NCBI RefSeq assembly: GCF_007666205.1
Contig: NZ_VDOR01000001.1
Span: 372,001-436,000, forward strand
DNA: 64,000 nt
Direction: 5' to 3'
Origin: Kocuria palustris
Lineage (GTDB): Bacteria; Actinomycetota; Actinomycetes; Actinomycetales; Micrococcaceae
This document shows, one piece after another, positions 8,890 through 16,058 of this stretch (positions are counted from its first letter, which is position 1; the number at the start of each line of letters is the position of its first letter). The position numbers and the translations under genes were made by a program. Under the pieces are notes generated by a model. It was not told the origin of the DNA, did not search any database, and saw only the letters and a list, made by a program, of their open reading frames with translations.

Positions 8890-9447
8890 ATGCGCATGCC
8901 CCGCGAACCCGTCTGGAGCTGGATCGAGACGCCGATCGGCGACGGCCTGATCGTCGTCGGCCCGCATGGTGCCGTGCGCGCCGCGTTCTCCCGTCCCGAC
9001 GGGACCGGCATGCCGAGCGAGGAGTCCGTCCTGGTGGAGGCGGGCGCCCGGCTCGGAGCGCCGCCCGCCCACGATCCGGCCGCGCTGGCCGAGATCGCGC
9101 AGCGGATCGAGGTGTGGTTCGACGGCGGCCTCCGGGACCTGGGCGTCCCCGTGGACCTCGGCGACGCGGAGGGCTTCCGCCGTGCGGTCTGGGAGCGGAT
9201 CGCGCAGATCCCGTACGGGCAGACCCTGCCCTACGGGAGGCTGGCCGCCGCGGCCGGACGCCCCAGGGCCGCGCGGGCCGCGGGCACGCTGTGCTCGGAG
9301 GTCCGGGCGCCGCTCTTCCTGCCCGTGCATCGCGTCACCCGGGCCGACGGCAGCACCGGAGAGCCGGATCCGCGGTCCGCGGTGCGCCGGATGCTGATCG
9401 ACCACGAGCAGGCGGTGCTCACCGGCGGCCCGTCGCCCTGGGCCTGA
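8890..9447 (+). CDS. Methylated-DNA--protein-cysteine methyltransferase homologue lacking the acceptor Cys
   Basis: The 185-residue protein has the two-domain plan of Ogt/MGMT: an N-terminal ribonuclease-like domain and a C-terminal DNA-binding domain with IPYGQTLPYGRLA and PRAARAAG. At the active site the family reads PCHRV, but here it reads P145-V146-H147-R148-V. The Asn usually just before the Pro-rich segment is also replaced (VRAPLF). It therefore cannot transfer alkyl groups by the known mechanism. It could be an alkyltransferase-like damage-recognition protein or a decayed enzyme. A second in-frame ATG is at 8896. Confidence 0.8.
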   Translation: MRMPREPVWSWIETPIGDGLIVVGPHGAVRAAFSRPDGTGMPSEESVLVEAGARLGAPPAHDPAALAEIAQRIEVWFDGGLRDLGVPVDLGDAEGFRRAVWERIAQIPYGQTLPYGRLAAAAGRPRAARAAGTLCSEVRAPLFLPVHRVTRADGSTGEPDPRSAVRRMLIDHEQAVLTGGPSPWA

Positions 9448-9462
9448 GCGTCCCCGGCGGCC

Positions 9463-10308
9463 TCAGAAGCTGACGATGCCCGTGATCGTCACCTCTGCGG
9501 CACCGCCGACCCACACGTCCTGCCCGTCCGAGCGCACGCGCACCCGCCCGCTGCGGCCCAGCGCCGTGCCCTGGGCCGCCGTGTACTCCTCCGGCGCCAG
9601 GCCGGCCCGGATCAGCCACGTCCCGAAGCCGGCCTGCAGGCTGCCCGTCACCGGGTCCTCGCGCATCCCCGTCTCCATGGGGACGAAGGCCCGGACCTCG
9701 ACGTCCGCATCCCGTCCCGGCTCGTGGGGGCCGAAGACGCCCAGGCGCAGATCGTGCTGGGCGATCAGCGTCGGCTCGGGCTCGAGCGCCAGCACCTTCC
9801 GGGCGTCGGCGAGCACGAGCCCGAGCCACCCGGGTCCGTTGTCGACCCAGTTCGCCCCCTGGACGTCGCCGGGGCTCAGCCCGAGCGCCTGCCGGGCATG
9901 GGCCAGGGTCGCGGACTCGACCTCGCCGCCGCGGCGCAGGGGCGGGGCGGAGAAGGACAGGCCGTCGTCGTCGGACAGGACCGTGATCAGGCCCGCCCCG
10001 CACTCCTGGACGACGGTCCCGTCCGGGCGCGGCGCGCCGCCCGCCTCGAGCCAGGCGCGCGCCGAGCCCAGGGTGGGGTGCCCCGCGAACGGCAGCTCTT
10101 CCTGCGGGGTGAAGATCCGCACGCGGTAGTCGGCGTGCTCGTGCTCGGGGGAGAGCAGGAACGCCGTCTCGGAGAGGTTGGTCCAGTTCGCGAACCGGGC
10201 CATCTGCTCGTCCGTGAGCTCGTCGGCATTGTGCACCACGGCCAGCGGATTGCCGCCGTGGGGCGCGGCGGAGAAGACATCGACCTGGGAGAAGCGGAAA
10301 TCGGTCAT
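9463..10308 (-). CDS. PhzF family isomerase
   Basis: A 281-residue PhzF/DapF-fold protein. Visible motifs are the N-terminal QVDVFSAAPHGGNPLAVV, the catalytic-Glu region NLSETAFLL, FAGHPTLGSA, and C-terminal EDPVTGSLQAGFG. Family members isomerize diverse substrates. Nothing nearby suggests phenazine synthesis. A second, frameshifted PhzF copy lies at 26,695-27,530. The start is the ATG at 10308. Confidence 0.88.
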   Translation of the reverse strand: MTDFRFSQVDVFSAAPHGGNPLAVVHNADELTDEQMARFANWTNLSETAFLLSPEHEHADYRVRIFTPQEELPFAGHPTLGSARAWLEAGGAPRPDGTVVQECGAGLITVLSDDDGLSFSAPPLRRGGEVESATLAHARQALGLSPGDVQGANWVDNGPGWLGLVLADARKVLALEPEPTLIAQHDLRLGVFGPHEPGRDADVEVRAFVPMETGMREDPVTGSLQAGFGTWLIRAGLAPEEYTAAQGTALGRSGRVRVRSDGQDVWVGGAAEVTITGIVSF

Positions 10309-10464
10309 GCGGGGAGTCTGGCACCGGCCTCGGACGGCGCAGGGACCGGCCGCGCGATCCCGCTGAGAGCGGATCCGTCTTCTGCGGCGCGGGCCGCCGG
10401 TGGCACTCTGGGAGGACAAGCCCGCCGTGGAGCGCGCGGAGGGCCCGTCGAGAGGAGTCCGACC

Positions 10465-11466
10465 ATGAAGCAGTTCATCGTCCCCGCCGGCGGCGGTCTG
10501 GAGAACCTGCGGCTCGACGACGTCGCCGAGCCCGGCGCGCCCGGCCCCGGCGAGATCCGCGTGGACGTCAGGGCCTCGAGCCTGAACTTCCACGACTACC
10601 TGGTGATCTCCGGCGGCACGCCCCCGGACGAGGACCGCGTGCCTCTCGCGGATGCCTCCGGCGTGGTCGCCGAGGTCGGCGAGGGCGTCGAGGAGTTCGC
10701 GGTCGGCGACCACGTGGTCTCCGTGTTCTTCCCGCACTGGCAGGCCGGCGACGATGTCGCCTCCTCCTTCGCGGGCTCGCCCGGCGACGGCGTGGACGGG
10801 TACGCCCGGGAGTCCGTCGTCCGCCCCGCGAACTGGTTCACTGCGGCCCCTCGCGGATGGACCCACCCCGAGGCCGCGACCATCACGACCGCGGGAGCCA
10901 CCGCGTGGCGCTGCCTGGTGACCGAGGGCGATCTGCGTCCCGGTCAGACGGTCGCGCTGCTGGGCACCGGCGGCGTGTCGATCCTGGCGCTGCAGATCGC
11001 CAAGGCCATGGGGGCGCAGGTGGCGATCACGTCCTCCTCCGACGAGAAGCTCGCCCGGGCCCGGGAGCTCGGCGCCGATGTGACGGTCAACTACCAGGAC
11101 GATCCGGAATGGGGTCGCACGATCAAGAAGGAGACCGGAGGTGCGGACATCGTCCTGGAGTCCGCCGGTGCTCAGACTCTCCCGCAGTCGCTGCGGGCCG
11201 TGAAGCCGGGCGGGACCATCGGCCTGATCGGGGTGGTCGCGGGCAATGCGGGGGAGATCCCCACGGCTCTGCTGATGGCCAAGCAGGTGCGCCTGCACGG
11301 CGTGCTGGTCGGCTCGCGGCGGATGCAGCAGGAGTTCGTGACCGCCCTGGACGGACTCGGCATCCGGCCGGTCCTGGACCGGACCCTCCCGCTGGATCAG
11401 CTGGCCGATGCCTGCCGCGCGATGGAGGGCCGGAGCCACCTGGGCAAGATCGCCCTGGAGTGGTGA
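10465..11466 (+). CDS. Zinc-binding-type alcohol dehydrogenase / quinone oxidoreductase (MDR family)
   Basis: A 333-residue medium-chain dehydrogenase with an N-terminal GroES-like domain (SSLNFHDYLVISGG) and a Rossmann domain carrying LLGTGGVSILALQIAKAMGA. Catalytic zinc Cys residues are not evident. It therefore resembles the zinc-free quinone-reductase-like branch, which uses NADPH to reduce enones, quinones or aldehydes. GAGGAG precedes the ATG. A remnant of an LLM oxidoreductase gene lies just downstream on the other strand. Confidence 0.83.
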   Translation: MKQFIVPAGGGLENLRLDDVAEPGAPGPGEIRVDVRASSLNFHDYLVISGGTPPDEDRVPLADASGVVAEVGEGVEEFAVGDHVVSVFFPHWQAGDDVASSFAGSPGDGVDGYARESVVRPANWFTAAPRGWTHPEAATITTAGATAWRCLVTEGDLRPGQTVALLGTGGVSILALQIAKAMGAQVAITSSSDEKLARARELGADVTVNYQDDPEWGRTIKKETGGADIVLESAGAQTLPQSLRAVKPGGTIGLIGVVAGNAGEIPTALLMAKQVRLHGVLVGSRRMQQEFVTALDGLGIRPVLDRTLPLDQLADACRAMEGRSHLGKIALEW

Positions 11467-11475
11467 GCCGGCGCT

Positions 11476-11550
11476 CCCGTCGACGATGAGGTCGACGACC
11501 TCGGCTTCCTGCGCCATGCGCAGCGGGTTCTCGCGGCGCATGTCCTGGTC
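11476..11550 (-). pseudogene. Short remnant of an LLM flavin oxidoreductase gene
   Basis: Read on the minus strand, these 25 codons give DMRRENPLRMAQEAEVVDL and then IVDG. This closely matches the segment MLYENPLHMAEDAAVADLIADG of the split LLM gene 2 kb away. No flanking LLM sequence continues on either side. It looks like a leftover of a paralogue deleted between the dehydrogenase and lysE. Confidence 0.6.
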
Positions 11551-11568
11551 GAGGCCCCCGGCGGCCGA

Positions 11569-12198
11569 CTACAGGAGCATCGCGATCGCCTTCTCCGCTG
11601 CGAGCAGGACGCCGAGGACGATCATCACGATCCCGGAGACGATCCCGACGGCCTGCGCGGCCTTGGGCCGCTTGACGAGGACCGCAGCGGCGCCGTAGCC
11701 GACGGCGAAGTACAGGACCGCGCAGTTCGCGACGTGCAGCGCCCCGAGCAGGATCATCTGCGCGCCGACCGGCCACGACGCACCCGGCGTGGTGAACTGC
11801 GGGAGCAGCGCCAGGAACAGCAGGAACACCTTCGGGTTCAGCAGGCTGATGCCGACGCCCTTCGCGAACAGTCTCCGCCCTCCGGTCGGCGCGGCCTCGC
11901 CCGTGAGATCCGGTGCGGCGGGGTGCCGCAGTGTCCCGATGCCGAGCCAGATCAGGTACGCGGCCCCGGCGAGGGTGAGCGCGGTCATGGCGATGGGCGA
12001 GGCGGCGAGGACCGCGGCGACCCCGGCGGCCACGATCAGCGTCGCCGTCAGATGCCCGGTGAGCATGCCGGTCACCGCAGGCAGCACACCCTGCCGGTGC
12101 TTCACACCCGAGGCGATCGCGTACGCCCAGTCCACCCCGGGCGTGATCACGAACAGCATGGAGACGCCCCAGAAGGCGACCATCGATCCCGCATCCAT
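11569..12198 (-). CDS. LysE/RhtB family amino-acid exporter
   Basis: A 209-residue membrane protein with six predicted helices. It has the family's N-terminal FVITPGVDWAYAIASG and the mid-protein KGVGISLLNPKVFLLFLALLPQF. It probably exports an amino acid. GCAGGAGG precedes the ATG at 12198. It is divergent from an Lrp/AsnC regulator, the standard exporter/regulator arrangement, with three half-sites in the shared promoter. The substrate is not determinable. Confidence 0.9.
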   Translation of the reverse strand: MDAGSMVAFWGVSMLFVITPGVDWAYAIASGVKHRQGVLPAVTGMLTGHLTATLIVAAGVAAVLAASPIAMTALTLAGAAYLIWLGIGTLRHPAAPDLTGEAAPTGGRRLFAKGVGISLLNPKVFLLFLALLPQFTTPGASWPVGAQMILLGALHVANCAVLYFAVGYGAAAVLVKRPKAAQAVGIVSGIVMIVLGVLLAAEKAIAMLL

Positions 12199-12230
12199 CG
12201 GCGGTTCCTCCTGCAGGGGCTCGGCAATGA

Positions 12231-12278
12231 GGCAAGATTATTCGAGATCACGCGCAATATGATTCGCGAATTGTTGCC
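12231..12278. promoter_or_regulatory. Lrp-type operator with three GCAA..ATTCG half-sites
   Basis: The divergent lysE-lrp promoter is AT-richer than its surroundings. It has GGCAAGATTATTCG at 12231-12244, GCAATATGATTCG at 12254-12266, and the inverse CGAATTGTTGCC at 12267-12278. Two direct and one inverted half-site fit an Lrp multimer binding site (inference). Confidence 0.6.
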
Positions 12279-12310
12279 ATGACCCCTGTTCAGCGGAAGG
12301 ATCTTTCACC

Positions 12311-12760
12311 GTGGATGCACTTGACCGGAAGATCCTCTCCCTCCTCCAGCGGGACGGGCGAGCAACGGTGACCGACGTCGCCTCGAAGGTGGGGCTGAGT
12401 CCCTCGGCGTGCCACCGGCGATTCCGCGACCTGGAGGCGTCGGGGGTGATCCGGGGGTTCGGCGTCGACCTCGACCTCGACCAGCTGGGCATGCCCTTCG
12501 AAGCCCTGGTCTTCGTCACGATGCGCGCCGCCGATCACGCCACCTGGACGGCCTTCGAGGAGGCCGCGGCCGCGATCCCGAACGTCGTGCAGGCGCAGCG
12601 TCTGTTCGGCGAGCCCGACTATCAGCTCTACGTCGCAGCCCGCTCGAAGCAGCACTACCAGGAGCTCTACGACCATGAGCTCAGCCAGCTGCCCGGCGTC
12701 CAGCGGCTGACCTCGACGCTGATCATGAAGACCGTCGTCGCCCACCACGCGCCCGTCTGA
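12311..12760 (+). CDS. Lrp/AsnC family transcriptional regulator
   Basis: A 149-residue regulator with an N-terminal winged helix (DRKILSLLQRDGRATVTDVA, then SPSACHRRFRDLEASGVI) and a C-terminal RAM effector-binding domain. The GTG at 12311 begins the usual VDALDRKIL. It is divergent from lysE and probably senses the amino acid that LysE exports. Confidence 0.92.
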   Translation: MDALDRKILSLLQRDGRATVTDVASKVGLSPSACHRRFRDLEASGVIRGFGVDLDLDQLGMPFEALVFVTMRAADHATWTAFEEAAAAIPNVVQAQRLFGEPDYQLYVAARSKQHYQELYDHELSQLPGVQRLTSTLIMKTVVAHHAPV

Positions 12761-12835
12761 GCGAAGCGAACGACGAGCCTGGTGCCGCGGTCGATCAGGC
12801 GGTCGCCGATGCGGCAGGCGGATGCGCGGGTCGGG

Positions 12836-13606
12836 TCACCCCAGGGCCGGCATGATCTCCCGCTGGATGACCTCGAGCGCCCGGGCGTTGTAGTCCACGC
12901 CGAGCTGGTTGGGGACGGTCACCAGCAGCAGGTCGGCCTCCGCGACGGCCGCGTCCTGGGCGAGCTCCTCGGCGATCCGGGACGGATCGCCCGTGTAGCT
13001 GCGCCCGAAGCGGGCGATGCCGCCGTCGATGTAACCCACCTGGTCGCGGCTGTCCGCCTGGGCGTGGACGCCGAAGTACCGGCGGGAGACGTCGTCGAAG
13101 ACCGGCATGACGGAGCGGGAGACGGAGATCCGCGGCTCGCGCTGCCAGCCCGCATCCCGCCAGGAGCTGCGGAAGACCTCGATCTGCTCGGCCTGCAGGT
13201 CCGCCAGTGACTGACCGGTCTCCTCCGTGAGCAGGGTCGAGGACATGAGGTTCATGCCCTGCTGCGCGGCCCACGCCGCGGTGGCGCGGGAGCCGGCACC
13301 CCACCAGATCCGCTCCCGCAGCCCCGGGGCCTGCGGCTGGATCGGCAGGAGGTCCCGCGAGGCGCTCTGGCGCGGATCGGGGCGCGCCGCGCCGCCGCCG
13401 TCGACGGCCGCCAGAAAGTCCCGGGTGTGCCGACGAGCCATGCCTGCGGCGTCCTCGTCGGCGCGCGGGACGTGCCCGAAGGCCTCGTAGCCGGCGAGGG
13501 CCGGTTCCGGGGAGCCCCGGGAGATGCCGAGCTGCAGGCGCCCGTCGGCGATGAGATCCGCGACGGCCGCGTCCTCGGCCATGTGCAGCGGGTTCTCGTA
13601 GAGCAT
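12836..13606 (-). pseudogene. LLM flavin-dependent oxidoreductase, C-terminal part, split by the integrated element
   Basis: Carries about 255 codons of a luciferase-like oxidoreductase: YENPLHMAEDAAVADLIADG, GRLQLGISRGSPEPALAG, IWWGAGSRATAAWAAQQGMNL and a normal end. It lacks the N-terminal strand, which lies 8.5 kb away at 22144-22395. Joining the halves at the att core gives a continuous frame of about 337 codons, the usual family length. A fortuitous ATG at 13606 might allow a truncated product, but the TIM barrel would be incomplete. Confidence 0.88.
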
Positions 13607-13610
13607 GTCG
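13599..13610. other. attL of the integrated element
   Basis: TAGAGCATGTCG matches the right end at 11 of 12 positions and lies 33 bp before the integrase start. Host-gene sequence is on its left and element sequence on its right. Confidence 0.75.
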
Positions 13611-13643
13611 CGGTTGTGACACTCGTTCCGTAAGCTTGGTTGC

Positions 13644-15080
13644 ATGGTCGAACTGGTAGCGCTGAGGAAGACGAACGAGGTGGCCGCGTACGTCCGCGCC
13701 TCCATGGACCGCAAGGGCGACCGCTGGACGGTCGATACGCAGCTGAGGAAGATCAGGGCGCTGGCCGAGGCCAAGGACTGGAACGTCGTCGAGGTCTACG
13801 AGGACAACGCCGTGTCGGCGACGAAGAAGCGCCGCGCTGGCACCCGCTGGGCCGAGATGCTGGACGACGCCCGCGCGGGCCGCTTCTCGATGGTGGTCGC
13901 CGTGGACATGGACTGGCTGCTGCGCAGCACGAAGGACCTCAACACCTTGATTGACCTGGGGCTGCGGGTCGTCACCGTGGACGGCGAGATCGACCTCTCG
14001 ACGGCCGACGGTGAGTTCCGAGCGACGATGCTCGCGGCACTGGCCCGGTTCGAGGCCAGGCGTAAGGCGGAGCGTCAGATCAGGTCGAACGAGCGCCGAC
14101 GCTTCGAGGGCATCCCGACGAGCGCCTGGAAGGCGTTCGGGTGGACGCGAGAGGGCGAGCTGATCCCGGAGGAGGCCGACGCCGTCCGGCGGGCCTTCGC
14201 CGCGTTCCTCGGCGAGCCGTCGCTGTCGATCCGGCGAATCCGCGAGGATCTGAACGGTGCCGGTCATCTCACCGCCCGCGGGTCGGAGTTCTCCGTCGAT
14301 GCCGTGCGCTACCTCCTGGCGAACCCGCTCTACGCTGGCTACATCAAGCACTACGCGTCGGGCGAGCTGTACCCGGTGCAGGGCGACGCGTTCCCGCCCA
14401 TCGTCGGCGAGCAAACGTGGCGGGCCGCGGTGGCGAAGCTGGAGGACAACGTGCGAAGGTCGGCGAGGCAGGGTAACCAGCCGAAGTACCTTCTGTCCAC
14501 GATCGGGCTGTGCGGGAAGTGCGGCGCGACGCTCGTCTCCGGGACGAACAGTCGCAAGCAGCCGACGTACCGCTGCGGCGAGCAGTTCCATCTCACCCGC
14601 CAGCGCGAGCCCGTCGATGCGATGGTGACCGAGGCGGTGCTCACCCGCTTGTCCTCGGTGGATGTGCACAACCTCGTGATGCCGCAGGAGGACGATGGGC
14701 CAGATCACGAGGAGTTGCTGACGGAGCGGAACGCCCTGGTCGAGCGGGTGAAGGAGCTGAGCCCGCTGCTGCGTGACATCCATCAGCCGGTCCTGGAGAT
14801 CACGGCGGCGATCAACGACGTGAAGGCCCGCATCGATGAGATCGACGCGGAGCTGCTCGACCGTTCGGTGTCGGTGGCGGCGAAGTTGCTCGCGGACGTG
14901 GACGAGCCGGTCGGCACCGCGGAGCGCCGCGAGGTGGTCGAGGCGAAGTGGAAGACGTTGGACGTGGACCGCCGCCGGATGCTCGTGGACGAGCTGGTGA
15001 CGGTGGCCATCGAGCCCATCGCGCCCGGTCACGTGAAGTTCGACCCCGACCTCATTCGTATAGAGCCGCGTCGCGACTGA
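13644..15080 (+). CDS. Large serine recombinase (site-specific integrase)
   Basis: Catalyses integration and excision of the element. The 478-residue protein has an N-terminal resolvase domain with catalytic S20 in AYVRASMD. The helix around TMLAALARFEARRKAERQ follows. A recombinase domain (GIPTSAWKAFGW...LANPLYAGY) comes next, then a zinc ribbon (CGKCG...YRCGEQF) and a C-terminal coiled coil. It starts 33 bp from attL, so the att site and promoter overlap. After excision its upstream sequence would be the mer end of the circle. No excisionase (RDF) is recognised, though a small adjacent gene could serve. Confidence 0.93.
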   Translation: MVELVALRKTNEVAAYVRASMDRKGDRWTVDTQLRKIRALAEAKDWNVVEVYEDNAVSATKKRRAGTRWAEMLDDARAGRFSMVVAVDMDWLLRSTKDLNTLIDLGLRVVTVDGEIDLSTADGEFRATMLAALARFEARRKAERQIRSNERRRFEGIPTSAWKAFGWTREGELIPEEADAVRRAFAAFLGEPSLSIRRIREDLNGAGHLTARGSEFSVDAVRYLLANPLYAGYIKHYASGELYPVQGDAFPPIVGEQTWRAAVAKLEDNVRRSARQGNQPKYLLSTIGLCGKCGATLVSGTNSRKQPTYRCGEQFHLTRQREPVDAMVTEAVLTRLSSVDVHNLVMPQEDDGPDHEELLTERNALVERVKELSPLLRDIHQPVLEITAAINDVKARIDEIDAELLDRSVSVAAKLLADVDEPVGTAERREVVEAKWKTLDVDRRRMLVDELVTVAIEPIAPGHVKFDPDLIRIEPRRD

Positions 15081-15085
15081 CACGC

Positions 15086-15121
15086 GAGTCGACTCGTCAG
15101 TGGACTGGTGAGTCGACTCGT
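15086..15121. repeat. Three tandem 12-bp repeats
   Basis: GAGTCGACTCGT at 15086-15097 and again at 15110-15121, with a degenerate CAGTGGACTGGT between them. Each outer copy contains the palindrome GAGTCGACTC. They begin 5 bp after the integrase stop. A protein-binding array is likely, but the binder is unknown. Confidence 0.6.
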
Positions 15122-15180
15122 GGGAGAATGGTTGCAGACAAGAAGATCCCACCGGGGGCCAGACTTTGAAGCTGGCGGTA

Positions 15181-15198
15181 CTACTCCCGGATGAGTAG
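15181..15198 (+). other. Small hairpin upstream of the small-gene operon
   Basis: CTACTC and GAGTAG pair perfectly around a CCGGAT loop in the 180-bp gap between integrase and the next gene. It could be a weak terminator for int or leader structure for the small genes. Confidence 0.3.
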
Positions 15199-15262
15199 CC
15201 GGTCAAACAGCCCAATTACCGTGGCGGGGAACCGGAAGCACACTCATGTTTGAGGACTTCCG

Positions 15263-15475
15263 ATGTCTGTCGTTATCGACGCTCCCCGCGCATCTGCGCT
15301 GGACTGCCCTGGGCTCGACCAGGATTCGACCCCCGATCCGCAGGCTGATGGGCTCGATCCCGTCATCGCTGCCGCCCTCGCCGCCGGTCGCCGAGCTGGT
15401 GAGCGCCTGGCCCGCACGCCGCTGACTCCGCGCCAGCGGGCCGCGGTCGCCGCCGTGATGGGTGGTGATCGCTGA
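15263..15475 (+). CDS. Small unknown protein of the element
   Basis: A 70-residue protein of unrecognised family. The C-terminal half is helical and Arg/Ala-rich (PVIAAALAAGRRAGERLARTPLTPRQRAAVAAVM). GAGGA lies upstream of the ATG. Its stop overlaps the start of the next gene (TGATG), so the two are probably translationally coupled. It might be a DNA-binding accessory or excision factor, but nothing in the sequence proves this. Confidence 0.6.
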   Translation: MSVVIDAPRASALDCPGLDQDSTPDPQADGLDPVIAAALAAGRRAGERLARTPLTPRQRAAVAAVMGGDR

Positions 15476-15723
15476 TGAGCGCCAACTCCGCCGCCTTCGC
15501 CCACGTGAACGGCTTCCGCTGGCGTGTGGGCGACCCCACCCTCGCCGACAGCGAAGCGCACCTCTACGACCTCGGCGTGCTCCGCTCCGTGCTGGAGGAG
15601 GCCGTCGAGATGGCCGTCGCCGATGCCCGCGCCGACGGGGTGACCTGGGCCAAGATCGGCGACGCCCTCGGCGTCACGCATCAGGCCGTCATCAAGCGTT
15701 ACCGCAAGGGTGGTGCCCGATGA
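15475..15723 (+). CDS. Small helix-turn-helix protein of the element
   Basis: An 82-residue protein whose C-terminal half has a clear helix-turn-helix: DGVTWAKIGDALGVTHQAVI, then KRYRKGG. The N-terminal region is amphipathic helix. It is coupled to the preceding 70-residue gene and lies just before the origin-like region and rep. It could be the element's copy-control or excision regulator (inference). Confidence 0.7.
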   Translation: MSANSAAFAHVNGFRWRVGDPTLADSEAHLYDLGVLRSVLEEAVEMAVADARADGVTWAKIGDALGVTHQAVIKRYRKGGAR

Positions 15724-16058
15724 ACGCCGCCGAACGCACCAGCGCCACCGCTCCCGCTGACCTGACCAGCCCGACCGATGGGCCTGGCCTGGCATCCGCC
15801 GGAGGCGGGCTGCCCGTCGTCGTGATGCCCGTCCTCATCCGTGCTCCGCACTCCAAGAGTTCTGGAAGCCTCATCCGTTCCTACGGGCGCGGCAAGGGCT
15901 TGTCGATTGCCGCGCCATGCAACAACATGCCTGGTCAGCTGCCGGTTTCGCCTTCGCTCCACCGCGTGACCCCGCAGGATCATTTGGGGGTCAATAGGGG
16001 GTCATTTAAGGCGCCGCACGCTCCTTCCGACGTCCTGGGCGGTGGTCGCCGTGGCTAA
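15720..16058 (+). CDS. Doubtful open frame across the origin-like region
   Basis: An open frame of 112 codons starting ATGA-coupled to the previous gene and running into the start of rep. The predicted protein is low-complexity, has no recognisable fold, and covers direct repeats, a stem-loop and iterons. The first 30 codons may be real, but most of it is probably noncoding origin DNA. Confidence 0.25.
   Translation: MNAAERTSATAPADLTSPTDGPGLASAGGGLPVVVMPVLIRAPHSKSSGSLIRSYGRGKGLSIAAPCNNMPGQLPVSPSLHRVTPQDHLGVNRGSFKAPHAPSDVLGGGRRG
15833..16004. other. Candidate replication or transfer origin upstream of rep
   Basis: Holds CCTCATCCGT twice (15833-15842, 15869-15878). A 10-bp perfect stem follows (GGCGCGGCAA at 15886-15895, TTGCCGCGCC at 15907-15916) with an 11-nt loop GGGCTTGTCGA. 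Then comes TGACCCC at 15967-15973 facing two direct GGGGGTCA copies (15986-15993, 15997-16004). The layout fits a rolling-circle origin, an oriT, or both. The nick site is not identified. Confidence 0.55.

Noticed and set aside
9463-10308. PhzF genes as part of a phenazine pathway
   Set aside because: No other phz genes are present in the window. PhzF-fold proteins are widespread with unrelated roles.
15086-15121. GAGTCGACTC repeats as a ZntR-type zinc operator
   Set aside because: The 10-bp centre resembles a ZntR site, but the flanking arms and promoter spacing are missing and the unit is tandemly repeated.
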